Source: an uncultured Paracoccaceae bacterium
GTDB taxonomy: Bacteria > Pseudomonadota > Alphaproteobacteria > Rhodobacterales > Rhodobacteraceae
NCBI GenBank assembly: GCA_947503775.1
Contig: CANNFE010000008.1
Span: 124,001-188,000 of the forward strand
DNA: 64,000 nt
Direction: 5' to 3'
Part shown: positions 18,691 to 27,206 of the stretch, piece by piece
Layout: each line of letters opens with the position of its first letter
How positions within the stretch are numbered: position 1 is the first letter of the stretch
Position numbers and translations under genes: made by a program
Notes under the pieces: generated by a model
Told to the model about the DNA's origin: nothing
Databases searched by the model: none
What the model saw: only the letters and a program-made list of their open reading frames with translations

Positions 18691-19164
18691 ATGACACTGA
18701 CCTACGAGCCCTATGAGCCATCCTTTGTCGCATCGGTGCGCGCGGGCGGGCCGGATGCGAATGGACAGCCGGCCGAGCGTGCGATCTCGGACGGGGCCGG
18801 CAAACCCTGCCGATCCTGTCTGCGCAATGTGCCTGAGGGCGCCGGGATGCTGATCCTCTCGGCGCGGCCCTTTCCCGCGCCGCAGCCCTATGCCGAGCAG
18901 GGGCCGATCTTTCTGTGCGCAGTCAGTTGCGCGCCCTGGGCGGGGCCGGGCGTTCCGCCGATCCTGCGGACATCGCCTGACTATCTTGTAAAAGGTTACG
19001 GCCGGGATGACAGGATCGTCTACGGCACCGGGCGGATCACACCAAAGGATGAGGTCGAGAGCTATGCGCGCGACCTTCTCGGACAGGGACCGATCGCTTA
19101 TGTTGATGTGCGGTCTGCCCGCAACAACTGCTTTCTGACGAGGATCCGAACATCCGATGAGTGA
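18691..19164 (+). CDS. DUF1203 family protein
   Basis: A 157-residue soluble protein matching DUF1203: CRSCLRNVPEGAGMLILSARPF, then PIFLCAVSC and the C-terminal VDVRSARNNCFLTRI. The frame is open further upstream, but the ATG at 18691 has GGAG eight bases ahead and gives the usual short N-terminus. The stop overlaps the xdhC start by 8 bp, so both are translated from one message. Function unknown; placement inside the cox accessory group may be incidental. Confidence 0.8.
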   Translation: MTLTYEPYEPSFVASVRAGGPDANGQPAERAISDGAGKPCRSCLRNVPEGAGMLILSARPFPAPQPYAEQGPIFLCAVSCAPWAGPGVPPILRTSPDYLVKGYGRDDRIVYGTGRITPKDEVESYARDLLGQGPIAYVDVRSARNNCFLTRIRTSDE

Positions 19165-20125
19165 CGAGACCCTTCTGCGCACTGCGCTGGACTGGCACCG
19201 GCAGGGGCGCGGCGTCGCGCTGGCCTCGGTCGTGCAGACCTGGGGGTCGGCGCCGCGGCCCGCGGGCAGCCTGCTCGTCATTGCGGGCGACGGCGCAATG
19301 GAAGGGTCCGTCTCGGGCGGCTGCGTCGAGGGGGCCGTGGTCGTCGAGGCGCTGGAGGCCTTGGAGGACGGGGCTGCGCGGATGCTGGACTATGGCGTGA
19401 GCGATGACGAGGCCTTTGCCGTCGGTCTGGCCTGCGGCGGGCGCATCCGGGTGCGGGTGGAGCCGGTGGGTCATGCGCTGCCCGAAGATCAACTGGAAGA
19501 GATGGTCCGGCGGGCCGGACGGCGCGCGCTCTTTGCCCGGCGGGTCGATCTGGCCACGGGCGCGGCCCGGATCGTCGGGATGGGCGAGGGGGCTGACGAT
19601 CTGCTCCGGCGCGGCAGATCGGGCCTGTCGGAAGATGAGGCGCGGTTCGATCTGGTCCATGCGCCGCCGTTGCGGCTGGCGGTGATCGGCGCGGTGCATA
19701 TCGCACAGGCGCTGGTGCCGATGGCGCGGCTGGCCGGTTATGCGCCTGCGGTCCTGGATCCGCGGCCCGCCTTTGCGAGCGCAGAGCGTTTTCCGGATAC
19801 CGACCTGCTGGAGGATTGGCCGGATGAGGCGCTTGACCGCTACGGCATTGACGGGCGCACGGCGGTGGTCATGCTAACCCATGATCCCAAGCTCGATGAT
19901 CCGGCGCTGCAGGCGGCCTTGCGGTCCGAGGCATTCTATATCGGCGCCCTGGGCTCGACCCGGACCCATGCCAAACGCGTCGCGCGGCTGCAGAACGCCG
20001 GGTTTGCGCCCGAAGAGATCGAGCGCATCCACGCGCCTATCGGGCTTGATATCGGGGCGGCCAGCCCGGCAGAGATCGCGGTATCGGTGCTGGCCGAGAT
20101 GACGCAGCGGCTGAGGCGCGGGTAA
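19157..20125 (+). CDS. xdhC: XdhC/CoxI family molybdenum-cofactor maturation protein
   Basis: XdhC proteins bind the molybdenum cofactor and promote its sulfuration before insertion into xanthine dehydrogenase or CO dehydrogenase (CoxI branch). The N-terminal domain shows VVQTWGSAPRPAGSLLVI and SGGCVEGAVVVE; the C-terminal Rossmann-like domain has LAVIGAVHIAQAL and VVMLTHDPKLDDPAL, followed by YIGALGSTRTHAKR. At 322 residues it is a full two-domain form. It overlaps DUF1203 by 8 bp and touches the next gene as TAATG. Confidence 0.9.
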   Translation: MSDETLLRTALDWHRQGRGVALASVVQTWGSAPRPAGSLLVIAGDGAMEGSVSGGCVEGAVVVEALEALEDGAARMLDYGVSDDEAFAVGLACGGRIRVRVEPVGHALPEDQLEEMVRRAGRRALFARRVDLATGAARIVGMGEGADDLLRRGRSGLSEDEARFDLVHAPPLRLAVIGAVHIAQALVPMARLAGYAPAVLDPRPAFASAERFPDTDLLEDWPDEALDRYGIDGRTAVVMLTHDPKLDDPALQAALRSEAFYIGALGSTRTHAKRVARLQNAGFAPEEIERIHAPIGLDIGAASPAEIAVSVLAEMTQRLRRG

Positions 20126-21159
20126 TGGACTTCGGCGAGGTTCCCCTTGGCGAAGGGCAGGGTGCGATCCTGGCGCATTCGATGGCCGTGAAAGGTGGGC
20201 GGCTGCGCAAGGGCGCGCGGCTGGGTGCGGCAGAGCTCGGGCGGCTTGCGGCAGCCGGCCATGACCGGATCTGGATCGCGCGGCTCGGACCGGGCGATAT
20301 CGGCGAAGACGCCGCCGCGCGGCGTCTGGCGGAGGCACTCCTGCCGGATCCGCCGGGGCAGGGCCTGCGGATCGGCGCGCCCGGTACAGGCCGCGTGAAC
20401 CTCTTTGCCGAGACCGCCGGGATCGTCGAGATCGATGCGGAGCGGATCAGGCGGGTCAATGGCGTCGACCCGATGATCACGGTGGCCACGGTGCCCGAAT
20501 GGTATGGGCTCGATCCCGGTGGGATGGTGGCGACGATCAAGATCATCTCCTACGGGGTGGCCGAGACGGCGTTGAACGCAGCCTGTATGGCGGCACCGGG
20601 CGCTCTGCGGCTGCGTGCGGCGGCGCACCGGACCGCGGTTCTGATCGAGACCGATGTGGGAGCACCGCTGAGCGACAAGGGGCGACGCGCCTTGGAGCTG
20701 CGACTGACGAGGCTGGGCGTCGGTCTGGCCGAATATCGCGTGGTTCCGCATGCGGTGGAGGATCTGGCGGCGGCCCTTGCAGGGGCAGAGGCGGAGGTGC
20801 TTTTCATCCTGACCGGATCGGCGACGTCGGACCTGCAGGATACCGCGCCCGAGGCGCTGCGCGCGGCAGGCGGCACGGTCGAGCGGTTCGGGATGCCGGT
20901 CGATCCGGGTAATCTGCTCTTTACCGGCACGCTTCGCGGCCGGCCCGTCATCGGATTGCCGGGCTGCGCCCGCTCTGCGGCCCTGAACGGAGCCGACTGG
21001 GTGCTCGAGCGCGTCCTGTGCGGCGTGCCGGTCACGTCCGAGGACATCGCCGCAATGGGCGTCGGCGGGCTCCTCAAAGAGATGCCCTCGCGGCCTGCGC
21101 CCCGGCTGGGGCGCAAGATCGTGCAGCGGGACGATGTGACCGGCGAGAGCCCGGCTTGA
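20125..21159 (+). CDS. molybdopterin-binding protein (MoeA/MogA-fold domain)
   Basis: A 344-residue protein with an MPT-binding fold in the C-terminal half: LFILTGSATSDLQDTAPEAL, then GNLLFTGTLRGRPVIGLPGCARS, and the end VGGLLKEMPSRPAPR. The N-terminal part begins MDFGEVPLGEGQGAILAHS. Such proteins occur beside XdhC in clusters that mature molybdenum hydroxylases; an exact biochemical step is not known to me. Its start overlaps the xdhC stop. A MobA-like cytidylyltransferase, often fused or adjacent in such clusters, is not present. Confidence 0.75.
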   Translation: MDFGEVPLGEGQGAILAHSMAVKGGRLRKGARLGAAELGRLAAAGHDRIWIARLGPGDIGEDAAARRLAEALLPDPPGQGLRIGAPGTGRVNLFAETAGIVEIDAERIRRVNGVDPMITVATVPEWYGLDPGGMVATIKIISYGVAETALNAACMAAPGALRLRAAAHRTAVLIETDVGAPLSDKGRRALELRLTRLGVGLAEYRVVPHAVEDLAAALAGAEAEVLFILTGSATSDLQDTAPEALRAAGGTVERFGMPVDPGNLLFTGTLRGRPVIGLPGCARSAALNGADWVLERVLCGVPVTSEDIAAMGVGGLLKEMPSRPAPRLGRKIVQRDDVTGESPA

Positions 21160-21641
21160 GGCCGGAGTGAAAGTCTTCGAATCTCGCTGCGCGCGCTCGC
21201 AGCACGAAAATCGCTGCACCTGCTCGGTTCATGACGCTGCAAGACAGCTGCGATACCTGCACTTCGTCGGTGCACAGCGAAGACGTCGCAAGCAAGAGTC
21301 AGATCGCGGCACAGTGCTGCCACTTGACCAACATCCGTTTTGAGGAATGGGATCCTGTAGAGGCTCTAGGAAATCATCCGAACTCAATAAGACCTGGAAC
21401 AGAAGGCGCCAGTTTGGTCAAATGCGTTTTGCCTGCCCCCTGGCTTCCTCATTAAACAAGACTTTGCAGGTCTGGTTTTCATATTCGTCATTGTTGGTTT
21501 GGGCGAGCGCGTCGGGCGCGAAGCCCTCAATTTACTCAGCCCAATGGCCGAGGTGAGCTCGGGCATGTCGGTCATCAGGAGCTTGCCGTTTCTAGGTTTT
21601 CGAGGTCAACTCGCACCATTGGCGCGGGAAAGTTGAATTGG
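21160..21641. other. 482-bp gap without a convincing gene; probable insertion border
   Basis: No frame here has a plausible protein. Base composition changes from very GC-rich coding to mixed sequence, and the stretch separates the cox accessory genes from the Tm-1/ABC cluster. It presumably carries the promoter of the regulator at 21642. It may hold decayed coding sequence, but none was recognised. Confidence 0.4.
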
Positions 21642-23372
21642 ATGGGAAAACCAGATCGGTTCTTCGTCGGGGCCGCGATTGGGGCGGGTGCACTAGCGCA
21701 GGCGGCTGAAAAAGGAGGTGCTGATTTTGTTCTGGCGCTGACCGCAGGCGTCTTGCGTATGCGGGGTGCGCCCTCAATTGCATGCATGCTACCGCTGTTG
21801 GATGCCAATGCACAGACACTCGATCTCATTGAAACAGAGATCTCTCCGATGTGTGGTTTACCGATCTTTGCCGGACTTTCGGCGTTCAATGGGGCGGAAG
21901 CAACCAATGAAGCCTTGGACCGCGCGATTGAGTTAGGGGTTTCGGGGATCATCAACTTTCCAACCGTAGCGCATTACTCAGCAGAGATCAGGGAGTCGCT
22001 AGCGCATATTGGCGCGGGGCTCGATCAGGAGATAGCAATGATGTGCGCGGCGCAAGAACGCGGTCTTCAGACCATCGCCCATGTGACGACAGCCGATCAA
22101 GCTGTGCTTATGGCGCGCAGCGGAGTTGATGCAGTTTGTTTTAACTACGGGTGGAATGCCGGTGGAGCGACCGGCGCGGCGGCTCGGGTGAACTTGGCAG
22201 AGGCGTCGGTCATTGCCGCCGAGATCCGGCGAAAAATCCGTCTTGAAACGCGATCCTGCCTATTCATGTTAGAGGGAGGACCAATTGAAACGGCCAGCGA
22301 TTTGACGACCGTTCTAGAGGCGTCTCGCGCGGACGGATACATCGGCGGTTCGACGATTGATCGTATTCCCATCGAAAGCTCCGTCGTGGATCAGACCATG
22401 ACCTTTAAAAACGCGGTTCGGGCATTGGAACGTCGGCGTGCAGGGCGGTCCAAGATCTTTGACATTTTGCGAAAAGTTGGCCTTGCCGGATCCTCGCAAA
22501 GGATGTTTGAACTTGGTGCGCGATTGATGGATCTCGCGCAATCGTCTGGGCCAGCCTTGTGTATTGGCGAGGTAGGATCGGGCCGTCGCCGGGCTCTTGA
22601 GGCGTTCGGCGCGCTGCGTGGGATCAGGGCCGATCAGATTATTGATGTATCTACGGTAGAACTGACCTATGCGCAGATCTTGAACCGATTGTTTGGAACG
22701 CACGGCGTCTCTGCGACCCATGGATTTTTGGCGACGCATGGCGGTGCGGTCATTGTTCACGACCTTGACGATCTGTCGCGCAGGCTGCAAAGGCGCTTGG
22801 CCCTGTATCTGGATCGCGGTGTCTTCACGCCAGTGAACGGGCGCAAGCCACAGACCGGGGTTGCAGCCGTTTACATCGCGTCACGCACACCGCTTGATAG
22901 GCTAGCGATTTCGGGGCATCTTGATCCGCTTCTTGGTCAAATCCTTGCTGGTCGGTCGATAAATGTTCCTGCCCTGAGAGAGCGTGCAGAGGATGTGGAC
23001 GAAGTCATAGAGACCATGATGCGTGCGAGTACGACCAAAACAGACTTTCCCCACATCTCGCCGATGGCGGCGCGGATGCTCCGTAGTCACCCCTGGCCCG
23101 GCAACTTGACCGAAGCGCGCGGTGTCGCCGAAACGCTGTTGGCCAGCCTGCCGGATGACAGCCGGATCACCGACCGAGACGTGGCGCAGGCATTGTCGAC
23201 AAGAGCTTCATCGCACACGCAGTCTTTCGCCAACGAAAGAGATGTGATTCTGGACGCGCTTTGGCGCCATGGGTTTAATCGCACGCGAACGGCGGAATTC
23301 TTGAACATCTCGCGCAAGACGCTTTACAACAAGATCACGCGCTATGGGCTGACCCGGGCGGCAGAGCGTTAA
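21642..23372 (+). CDS. regulator: Tm-1C-like TIM barrel + degenerate NtrC AAA+ + Fis-type HTH
   Basis: About 576 residues in three parts. Residues 1-250 form a TIM barrel homologous to the enzyme at 29970: FFVGAAIGAGALAQAAEKGGADFVL, GIINFPTVAHYS, FMLEGGPI and GYIGGSTIDRIPIE (each part also seen in the enzyme in altered form). Residues 280-500 are an NtrC-like AAA+ module, but Walker A reads GEVGSGRRR (no Lys), Walker B reads GGAVIVHDLDD and the GAFTGA loop is absent; HPWPGNLTEA is kept. The last 50 residues are a Fis-type helix-turn-helix (NRTRTAEFLNISRKTLYNKI). It should bind DNA but not drive sigma-54 polymerase. A TTG at 21633 also opens the frame; the ATG at 21642 has GGAAAG nine bases ahead. 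Sensing of the operon's substrate by the barrel is inferred. Confidence 0.8.
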   Translation: MGKPDRFFVGAAIGAGALAQAAEKGGADFVLALTAGVLRMRGAPSIACMLPLLDANAQTLDLIETEISPMCGLPIFAGLSAFNGAEATNEALDRAIELGVSGIINFPTVAHYSAEIRESLAHIGAGLDQEIAMMCAAQERGLQTIAHVTTADQAVLMARSGVDAVCFNYGWNAGGATGAAARVNLAEASVIAAEIRRKIRLETRSCLFMLEGGPIETASDLTTVLEASRADGYIGGSTIDRIPIESSVVDQTMTFKNAVRALERRRAGRSKIFDILRKVGLAGSSQRMFELGARLMDLAQSSGPALCIGEVGSGRRRALEAFGALRGIRADQIIDVSTVELTYAQILNRLFGTHGVSATHGFLATHGGAVIVHDLDDLSRRLQRRLALYLDRGVFTPVNGRKPQTGVAAVYIASRTPLDRLAISGHLDPLLGQILAGRSINVPALRERAEDVDEVIETMMRASTTKTDFPHISPMAARMLRSHPWPGNLTEARGVAETLLASLPDDSRITDRDVAQALSTRASSHTQSFANERDVILDALWRHGFNRTRTAEFLNISRKTLYNKITRYGLTRAAER

Positions 23373-23910
23373 GGCGCGGAGGATCTGCTGTATCGTCCAA
23401 TATATGGATCACTCGGTCTGGCATGCGGGCTGCAAGCATTGCGGCACGCTGCAGGAGCAGACCGGGCTGCTTTGCTGTCGCGATATCTGGAAACTGATAG
23501 CCCACGATGACCCTGTGATCTGATGAGGTTTCCGCAACCGCTGCAGTTGCGTCAGCGATTGTGCAATAGGTCTGAAAGCCGTCGGCATTCAGCCTGTCCA
23601 ACATCGCACGTTCGCGGACTGCTCCCACACCCAGTTCGTTCAATGTGCTCAGAAAGGTTGCGCCGTATTGTTGCACGCTGGGCAAGGCGGCGACATTAGT
23701 AACGCCTGCGGCGCGCAATTCTCTGGCGACAGATCCCGCAGTCAGAAACGGGTCAGAAAGAAACAGCGGCACGATCACTTCGTGTTCTTGTGGGAGTGTT
23801 GCGTGCAGGGCCGCGAAAACCTCCTGGTTGTGATTGGCTGTCGGCAACAAGGCCGCGAGGCTGAGCGGTAGATCGGAGCTGATCTGTGGCTTCGGCCATA
23901 TCAGAGTCAT
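23335..23910 (-). CDS. truncated TIM-barrel paralogue of the Tm-1C-like family
   Basis: A 191-residue protein. Its middle (LRAAGVTNVAALPSVQQYG and LDRLNADGFQTYCTI) lines up with the regulator (LGVSGIINFPTVAHYS, CAAQERGLQTIAHV) and with the enzyme at 29970 ([26 protein letters not shown]). It lacks the N-terminal Gly-rich strand and the C-terminal GGPI and GAS-type phosphate-loop motifs, so it is probably not an enzyme of the same kind. The frame extends to 23967, but the ATG at 23910 has AGGG seven bases ahead. Its 3' end overlaps the convergent regulator by 38 bp, and it diverges from the transporter operon. Confidence 0.55.
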   Translation of the reverse strand: MTLIWPKPQISSDLPLSLAALLPTANHNQEVFAALHATLPQEHEVIVPLFLSDPFLTAGSVARELRAAGVTNVAALPSVQQYGATFLSTLNELGVGAVRERAMLDRLNADGFQTYCTIADATAAVAETSSDHRVIVGYQFPDIATAKQPGLLLQRAAMLAARMPDRVIHILDDTADPPRLNALPPGSAHSA

Positions 23911-23958
23911 GCGGGTGCCCTTGGTGCGTGCAGAAAAGCCGTCAGCTTTGCGGGGATT

Positions 23959-23976
23959 ATTACCCAAAATTACCCA
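23959..23976 (+). promoter_or_regulatory. candidate operator: tandem ATTACCCA
   Basis: ATTACCCA occurs at 23959-23966 and again at 23969-23976, a 10-bp period, so both copies face the same side of the helix. The site lies in the divergent region, 49 bp before the truncated paralogue and 113 bp before livH. Binding by the Fis-type regulator next door is inferred. Confidence 0.4.
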
Positions 23977-24089
23977 TATTAGAAGAAAAGTTATATTGCT
24001 GAAAGAAGCCGAGACGGGCTCTCATACCGCCTAAGAAAGAGGCGCGAACGATATCGTGCCTATCCGGATGGGTTGGGAGGCCGCCGGCT

Positions 24090-24950
24090 TTGTCTTTGTT
24101 TATATTGACATTTCTCAACGGGATGACGCTTGCCGCGCTCTATTTTCTTGTCGCTGCGGGCTTTTCGCTGATCTTTGGGTTGATGCGCAACGTCAATCTC
24201 GCGCATGGATCTTTCTTTCTTCTGGGCGGCTATATCGGATTTGAAGCGGCTGCGGCGAGCGGCAGTTGGCTTCTTGGGGTGGCAGCAGGATTTTTTGCGA
24301 TCGCGCTGGTTGGCATGGCGCTTCAGGTGACGGTATTTCGGTGGCTCGCAGGGCAGGAGTTGCGGCAGACACTGGTGACCATCGCCATATCGGTGATTGC
24401 GGCTGATCTGATGCTCGCCGCTTGGGGCGCGCAGAGCTATCAGTTTGATATGCCGGAAATCTTCTGGGGTGCGCTGGACCTGCCGGGGCTTGATCTGCGC
24501 TATTCCAGATATCGCCTTTTCATCCTCCTTGTCGCAGTGGTGATTGGGGTGGCCCTTTGGTTGATCCTGAACAAATCGCGCCTGGGCCTGATGATCCGGG
24601 CAGGTGTTGATAATCGCGAAATGTTGGAGGCGACAGGCATCAATGTGCAGGCCGTCTTCGTGCTGACTTTTGGCCTGGGCGCCGGACTTGCCGGGCTGGC
24701 GGGTGTGATCGGGGGAACGGCGCTGTCGCTGTCGCCGGGAGAGGATTTGCGATACCTCTTGGCATCGCTCGTTGTGGTCATCGTGGGCGGGATGGGGTCG
24801 GTCGGCGGTGCTGCGCTGGGTGCGATCCTGGTTGGGCTGGCTGACAGCTTTGGCCTTGCCTATTCGCCCACCTACGGTGTGGTCTACACCTTTGTGCTGA
24901 TGATCGCGATTTTAACGTGGCGGCCGCAGGGCCTTTTGGGCCGGGCCTAA
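24090..24950 (+). CDS. livH: branched-chain-amino-acid-type ABC permease (LivH)
   Basis: A 286-residue membrane protein with eight or so hydrophobic helices and the LivH pattern FLNGMTLAALYFLVAAGFSLIFG, GLMRNVNLAHGSFFLLGGY and the coupling loop SRLGLMIRAGVDNREMLEATGIN (quoted in short parts). It starts with TTG at 24090, supported by GGGAGG nine bases upstream; no ATG fits. First gene of the operon, three bp before the second permease. Confidence 0.88.
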   Translation: MSLFILTFLNGMTLAALYFLVAAGFSLIFGLMRNVNLAHGSFFLLGGYIGFEAAAASGSWLLGVAAGFFAIALVGMALQVTVFRWLAGQELRQTLVTIAISVIAADLMLAAWGAQSYQFDMPEIFWGALDLPGLDLRYSRYRLFILLVAVVIGVALWLILNKSRLGLMIRAGVDNREMLEATGINVQAVFVLTFGLGAGLAGLAGVIGGTALSLSPGEDLRYLLASLVVVIVGGMGSVGGAALGAILVGLADSFGLAYSPTYGVVYTFVLMIAILTWRPQGLLGRA

Positions 24951-24953
24951 GCG

Positions 24954-25949
24954 ATGCAGCGATTTGGCCCTATCATGCTTGTGCTGGCTTTGGTTCTGAT
25001 CCCTACCATCGCCAATGACTTTTTCCTGGTGCAGATCTTTGCGCAGGCTGCCATCCTTGGGCTGATCGCGCTCTCGTTGATGCTGCTGGGTGGATGGGGC
25101 GGAATCGTTTCGCTGTCTCAGATGAGTGTTGCGGGGCTTGCCGGTTACACCCTGGCTATTCTGGGGCAAAGCAGCATGTCCCAAAGCCTGGGTTCCAATT
25201 CCTGGCTTGCCGCCGCCGCGGCGCTTGCCGTTGCTTTGATTGTAGGTTTTGGGATCGGGCTTTTGGTGGGGCGCACCCGCGGCATTTATACAATCATGAT
25301 CACACTCGCGATTGGTGTCGCGGTCTTTTACCTCGCCAATCAGAACTACGCGATCTTTAACGGCTTTACGGGCTATTCCGGGATCGCCGCACCACATGTT
25401 TTGGGCGTCGACCTGCGCGCCCCGCTGCCTTTCTACGTGCTTTGTGTCTCTCTGGCGCTGATGGGCTGGGCTGGAGTAGCAGCACTGGGACGATCCAGTT
25501 TCGGCAAGGCATTAATTGCGACACGAGATTGCGAACGGCGCGCGGCAGCGATTGGGTTCCATGTCGGGCGGCATCGTCTGGTGGCGCATACCATTGCGGG
25601 CCTTCTGGCGGGGTTGGGCGGCATTCTTCTGGTTTGGTTCAACGGCAGGATTTCACCTGGCACCATCGGCGTAGGCCCGATGATCGACATCCTGATCATC
25701 GCTGTTATTGGCGGGATGAGCCGCCCGTCTGGTGCGTTCCTGGGGGCGTTTGTCTTCGTCCTTTTGCGCACTTTTGCCATAGATCTTGTGGATCCAGAAC
25801 GTTTCAACACGCTGATCGGATTGGTTTTTTTGGTCATCGTTCTGACCTCGCGGGACGGTCTGCTTGGTCTGCTTGGCAAGCTTTCAAAACCAGAGCGACG
25901 CAAAATGTCGCCACGGCTTAAAACCTTAGAACGGGAGGAAACATCATGA
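24954..25949 (+). CDS. livM: branched-chain-amino-acid-type ABC permease (LivM)
   Basis: A 331-residue permease with about nine helices. LivM signs are LLGGWGGIVSLSQMSVAGLAGY (read as LLGGWGGIVSLSQMS), SSFGKALIATRDCERRAAAIG as the coupling helix, and GGMSRPSGAFLGAF near the end. Its C-terminus is basic. It overlaps the next gene by 4 bp (ATGA type). Confidence 0.88.
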   Translation: MQRFGPIMLVLALVLIPTIANDFFLVQIFAQAAILGLIALSLMLLGGWGGIVSLSQMSVAGLAGYTLAILGQSSMSQSLGSNSWLAAAAALAVALIVGFGIGLLVGRTRGIYTIMITLAIGVAVFYLANQNYAIFNGFTGYSGIAAPHVLGVDLRAPLPFYVLCVSLALMGWAGVAALGRSSFGKALIATRDCERRAAAIGFHVGRHRLVAHTIAGLLAGLGGILLVWFNGRISPGTIGVGPMIDILIIAVIGGMSRPSGAFLGAFVFVLLRTFAIDLVDPERFNTLIGLVFLVIVLTSRDGLLGLLGKLSKPERRKMSPRLKTLEREETS

Positions 25950-27190
25950 AGACCGCTTATCAAAACGGGACCGCGCTTGCGCTTGTCCTGGGCCTTGCAG
26001 CGCTGCCAGCCTTTGCCCAGGACACGATTCAGTTTGGTGCCATCGCAACACTGGAAGGACCTTTCGCCGTCCTTGGCCAAGAAGGTATTCGCGGCGTTGA
26101 GATGGCCATTGCGCAATTCGGTGGCACGGTCGCCGGAAAAGAGATTACGCTCGAGGTTGGCTCCTCGAACGCGCAACCCGACACTGCCATTGCTGCGGCC
26201 CGCAAACTGGTAGAGCAGGATGGTGCCGCGATCGTCGTGGGTCCGCTTTCCGGCTCCGAAGGGCTGGCCATCCGCGACTATGCCCGCACCCAACCGGGCG
26301 TCACGTTCCTCAACGGCGCATCGGCTGCGCAGGATACGACGCTGCGCAACCCTGCCGAGAATTTCTTTCGCTGGAACCCCGATGGCGCCCAATGGGTCGC
26401 CGGTTTGGGAGAGCTTACCTATAACGAGATGGGCTATGAAAGCGTAGCCATCGTGGCCGAGGATTATTCGTTTCCCTACACCCTCGTCTTTGGCTTTATG
26501 CAGCCTTATTGCGAGCTTGGCGGACGGGTGCCAGAGCGGTTTTGGGTCCCGCTTGGCACAAAGGACTATTCGACCGTGATCGCTTCGATCCCGCAGGATG
26601 TGGATGCGATCTTTGTCACACTGGGCGGGTCTGACGCGGTCAATTTCCTCAGCCAGTATCAGCAGGCGGGCGGGGATAAGCCGCTTGTCGCCGGGTCGAT
26701 CACCGTCGATCAGTCGATCCTGTCCTCGCGGGGCCGCGCGAAAGAGCAGTTGATCGGTACGCCAACCGCATCTCCGGTTGCAGACACCAACACTGACGCT
26801 GCCTGGACCAGCTTTGTGAGCGCTTATCAAGAGCAGTTTCCTGATGGCCTGCCCATCCCGTCGCTTTTTGCGCAGGAATATTACATCTCAACACTTGCCG
26901 CGTTGACGGCGCTCGAAGAGGTGGACGGCGATCTGTCGGATGATCAGGCAGCCTTTCGCGCGGCCTTGTCTGCGCTTGAGCTGCAGACGCCTGCTGGCAT
27001 GCGGTCACTTGATGAAAACCGGCAGGTGGTCACGGATATCTTCTTGTCCCAGATTATCGAAACCGACGAGGGTCAGCTTGTCTCACAATTGATCAGCACC
27101 GTGCCACAGGTCAACCAGACACTTGGCTTCGATCGTGAGACGTTCCTGGCTTATGGCGAGGTTGGCCGCGACAACCCGTCCTGTGATTAA
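25946..27190 (+). CDS. livJ: periplasmic substrate-binding protein (LivJ-like)
   Basis: A 414-residue protein with a signal peptide (LALVLGLAALPAFAQ, cleavage near residue 24). The mature part starts DTIQFGAIATLEGPFAVLGQ, the usual opening of type I periplasmic binding proteins of the amino-acid/amide uptake family, and has AIVVGPLSGSEGLAI and FDRETFLAYGEVGRDN at the end. Ligand unknown: leucine-type binding cannot be assumed because the operon carries Tm-1-like enzymes instead of amino-acid genes. Ribosome site GGGAGGA ahead of the ATG. Confidence 0.88.
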   Translation: MKTAYQNGTALALVLGLAALPAFAQDTIQFGAIATLEGPFAVLGQEGIRGVEMAIAQFGGTVAGKEITLEVGSSNAQPDTAIAAARKLVEQDGAAIVVGPLSGSEGLAIRDYARTQPGVTFLNGASAAQDTTLRNPAENFFRWNPDGAQWVAGLGELTYNEMGYESVAIVAEDYSFPYTLVFGFMQPYCELGGRVPERFWVPLGTKDYSTVIASIPQDVDAIFVTLGGSDAVNFLSQYQQAGGDKPLVAGSITVDQSILSSRGRAKEQLIGTPTASPVADTNTDAAWTSFVSAYQEQFPDGLPIPSLFAQEYYISTLAALTALEEVDGDLSDDQAAFRAALSALELQTPAGMRSLDENRQVVTDIFLSQIIETDEGQLVSQLISTVPQVNQTLGFDRETFLAYGEVGRDNPSCD

Positions 27191-27206
27191 CCCGGGGGCT
27201 GTTTGA

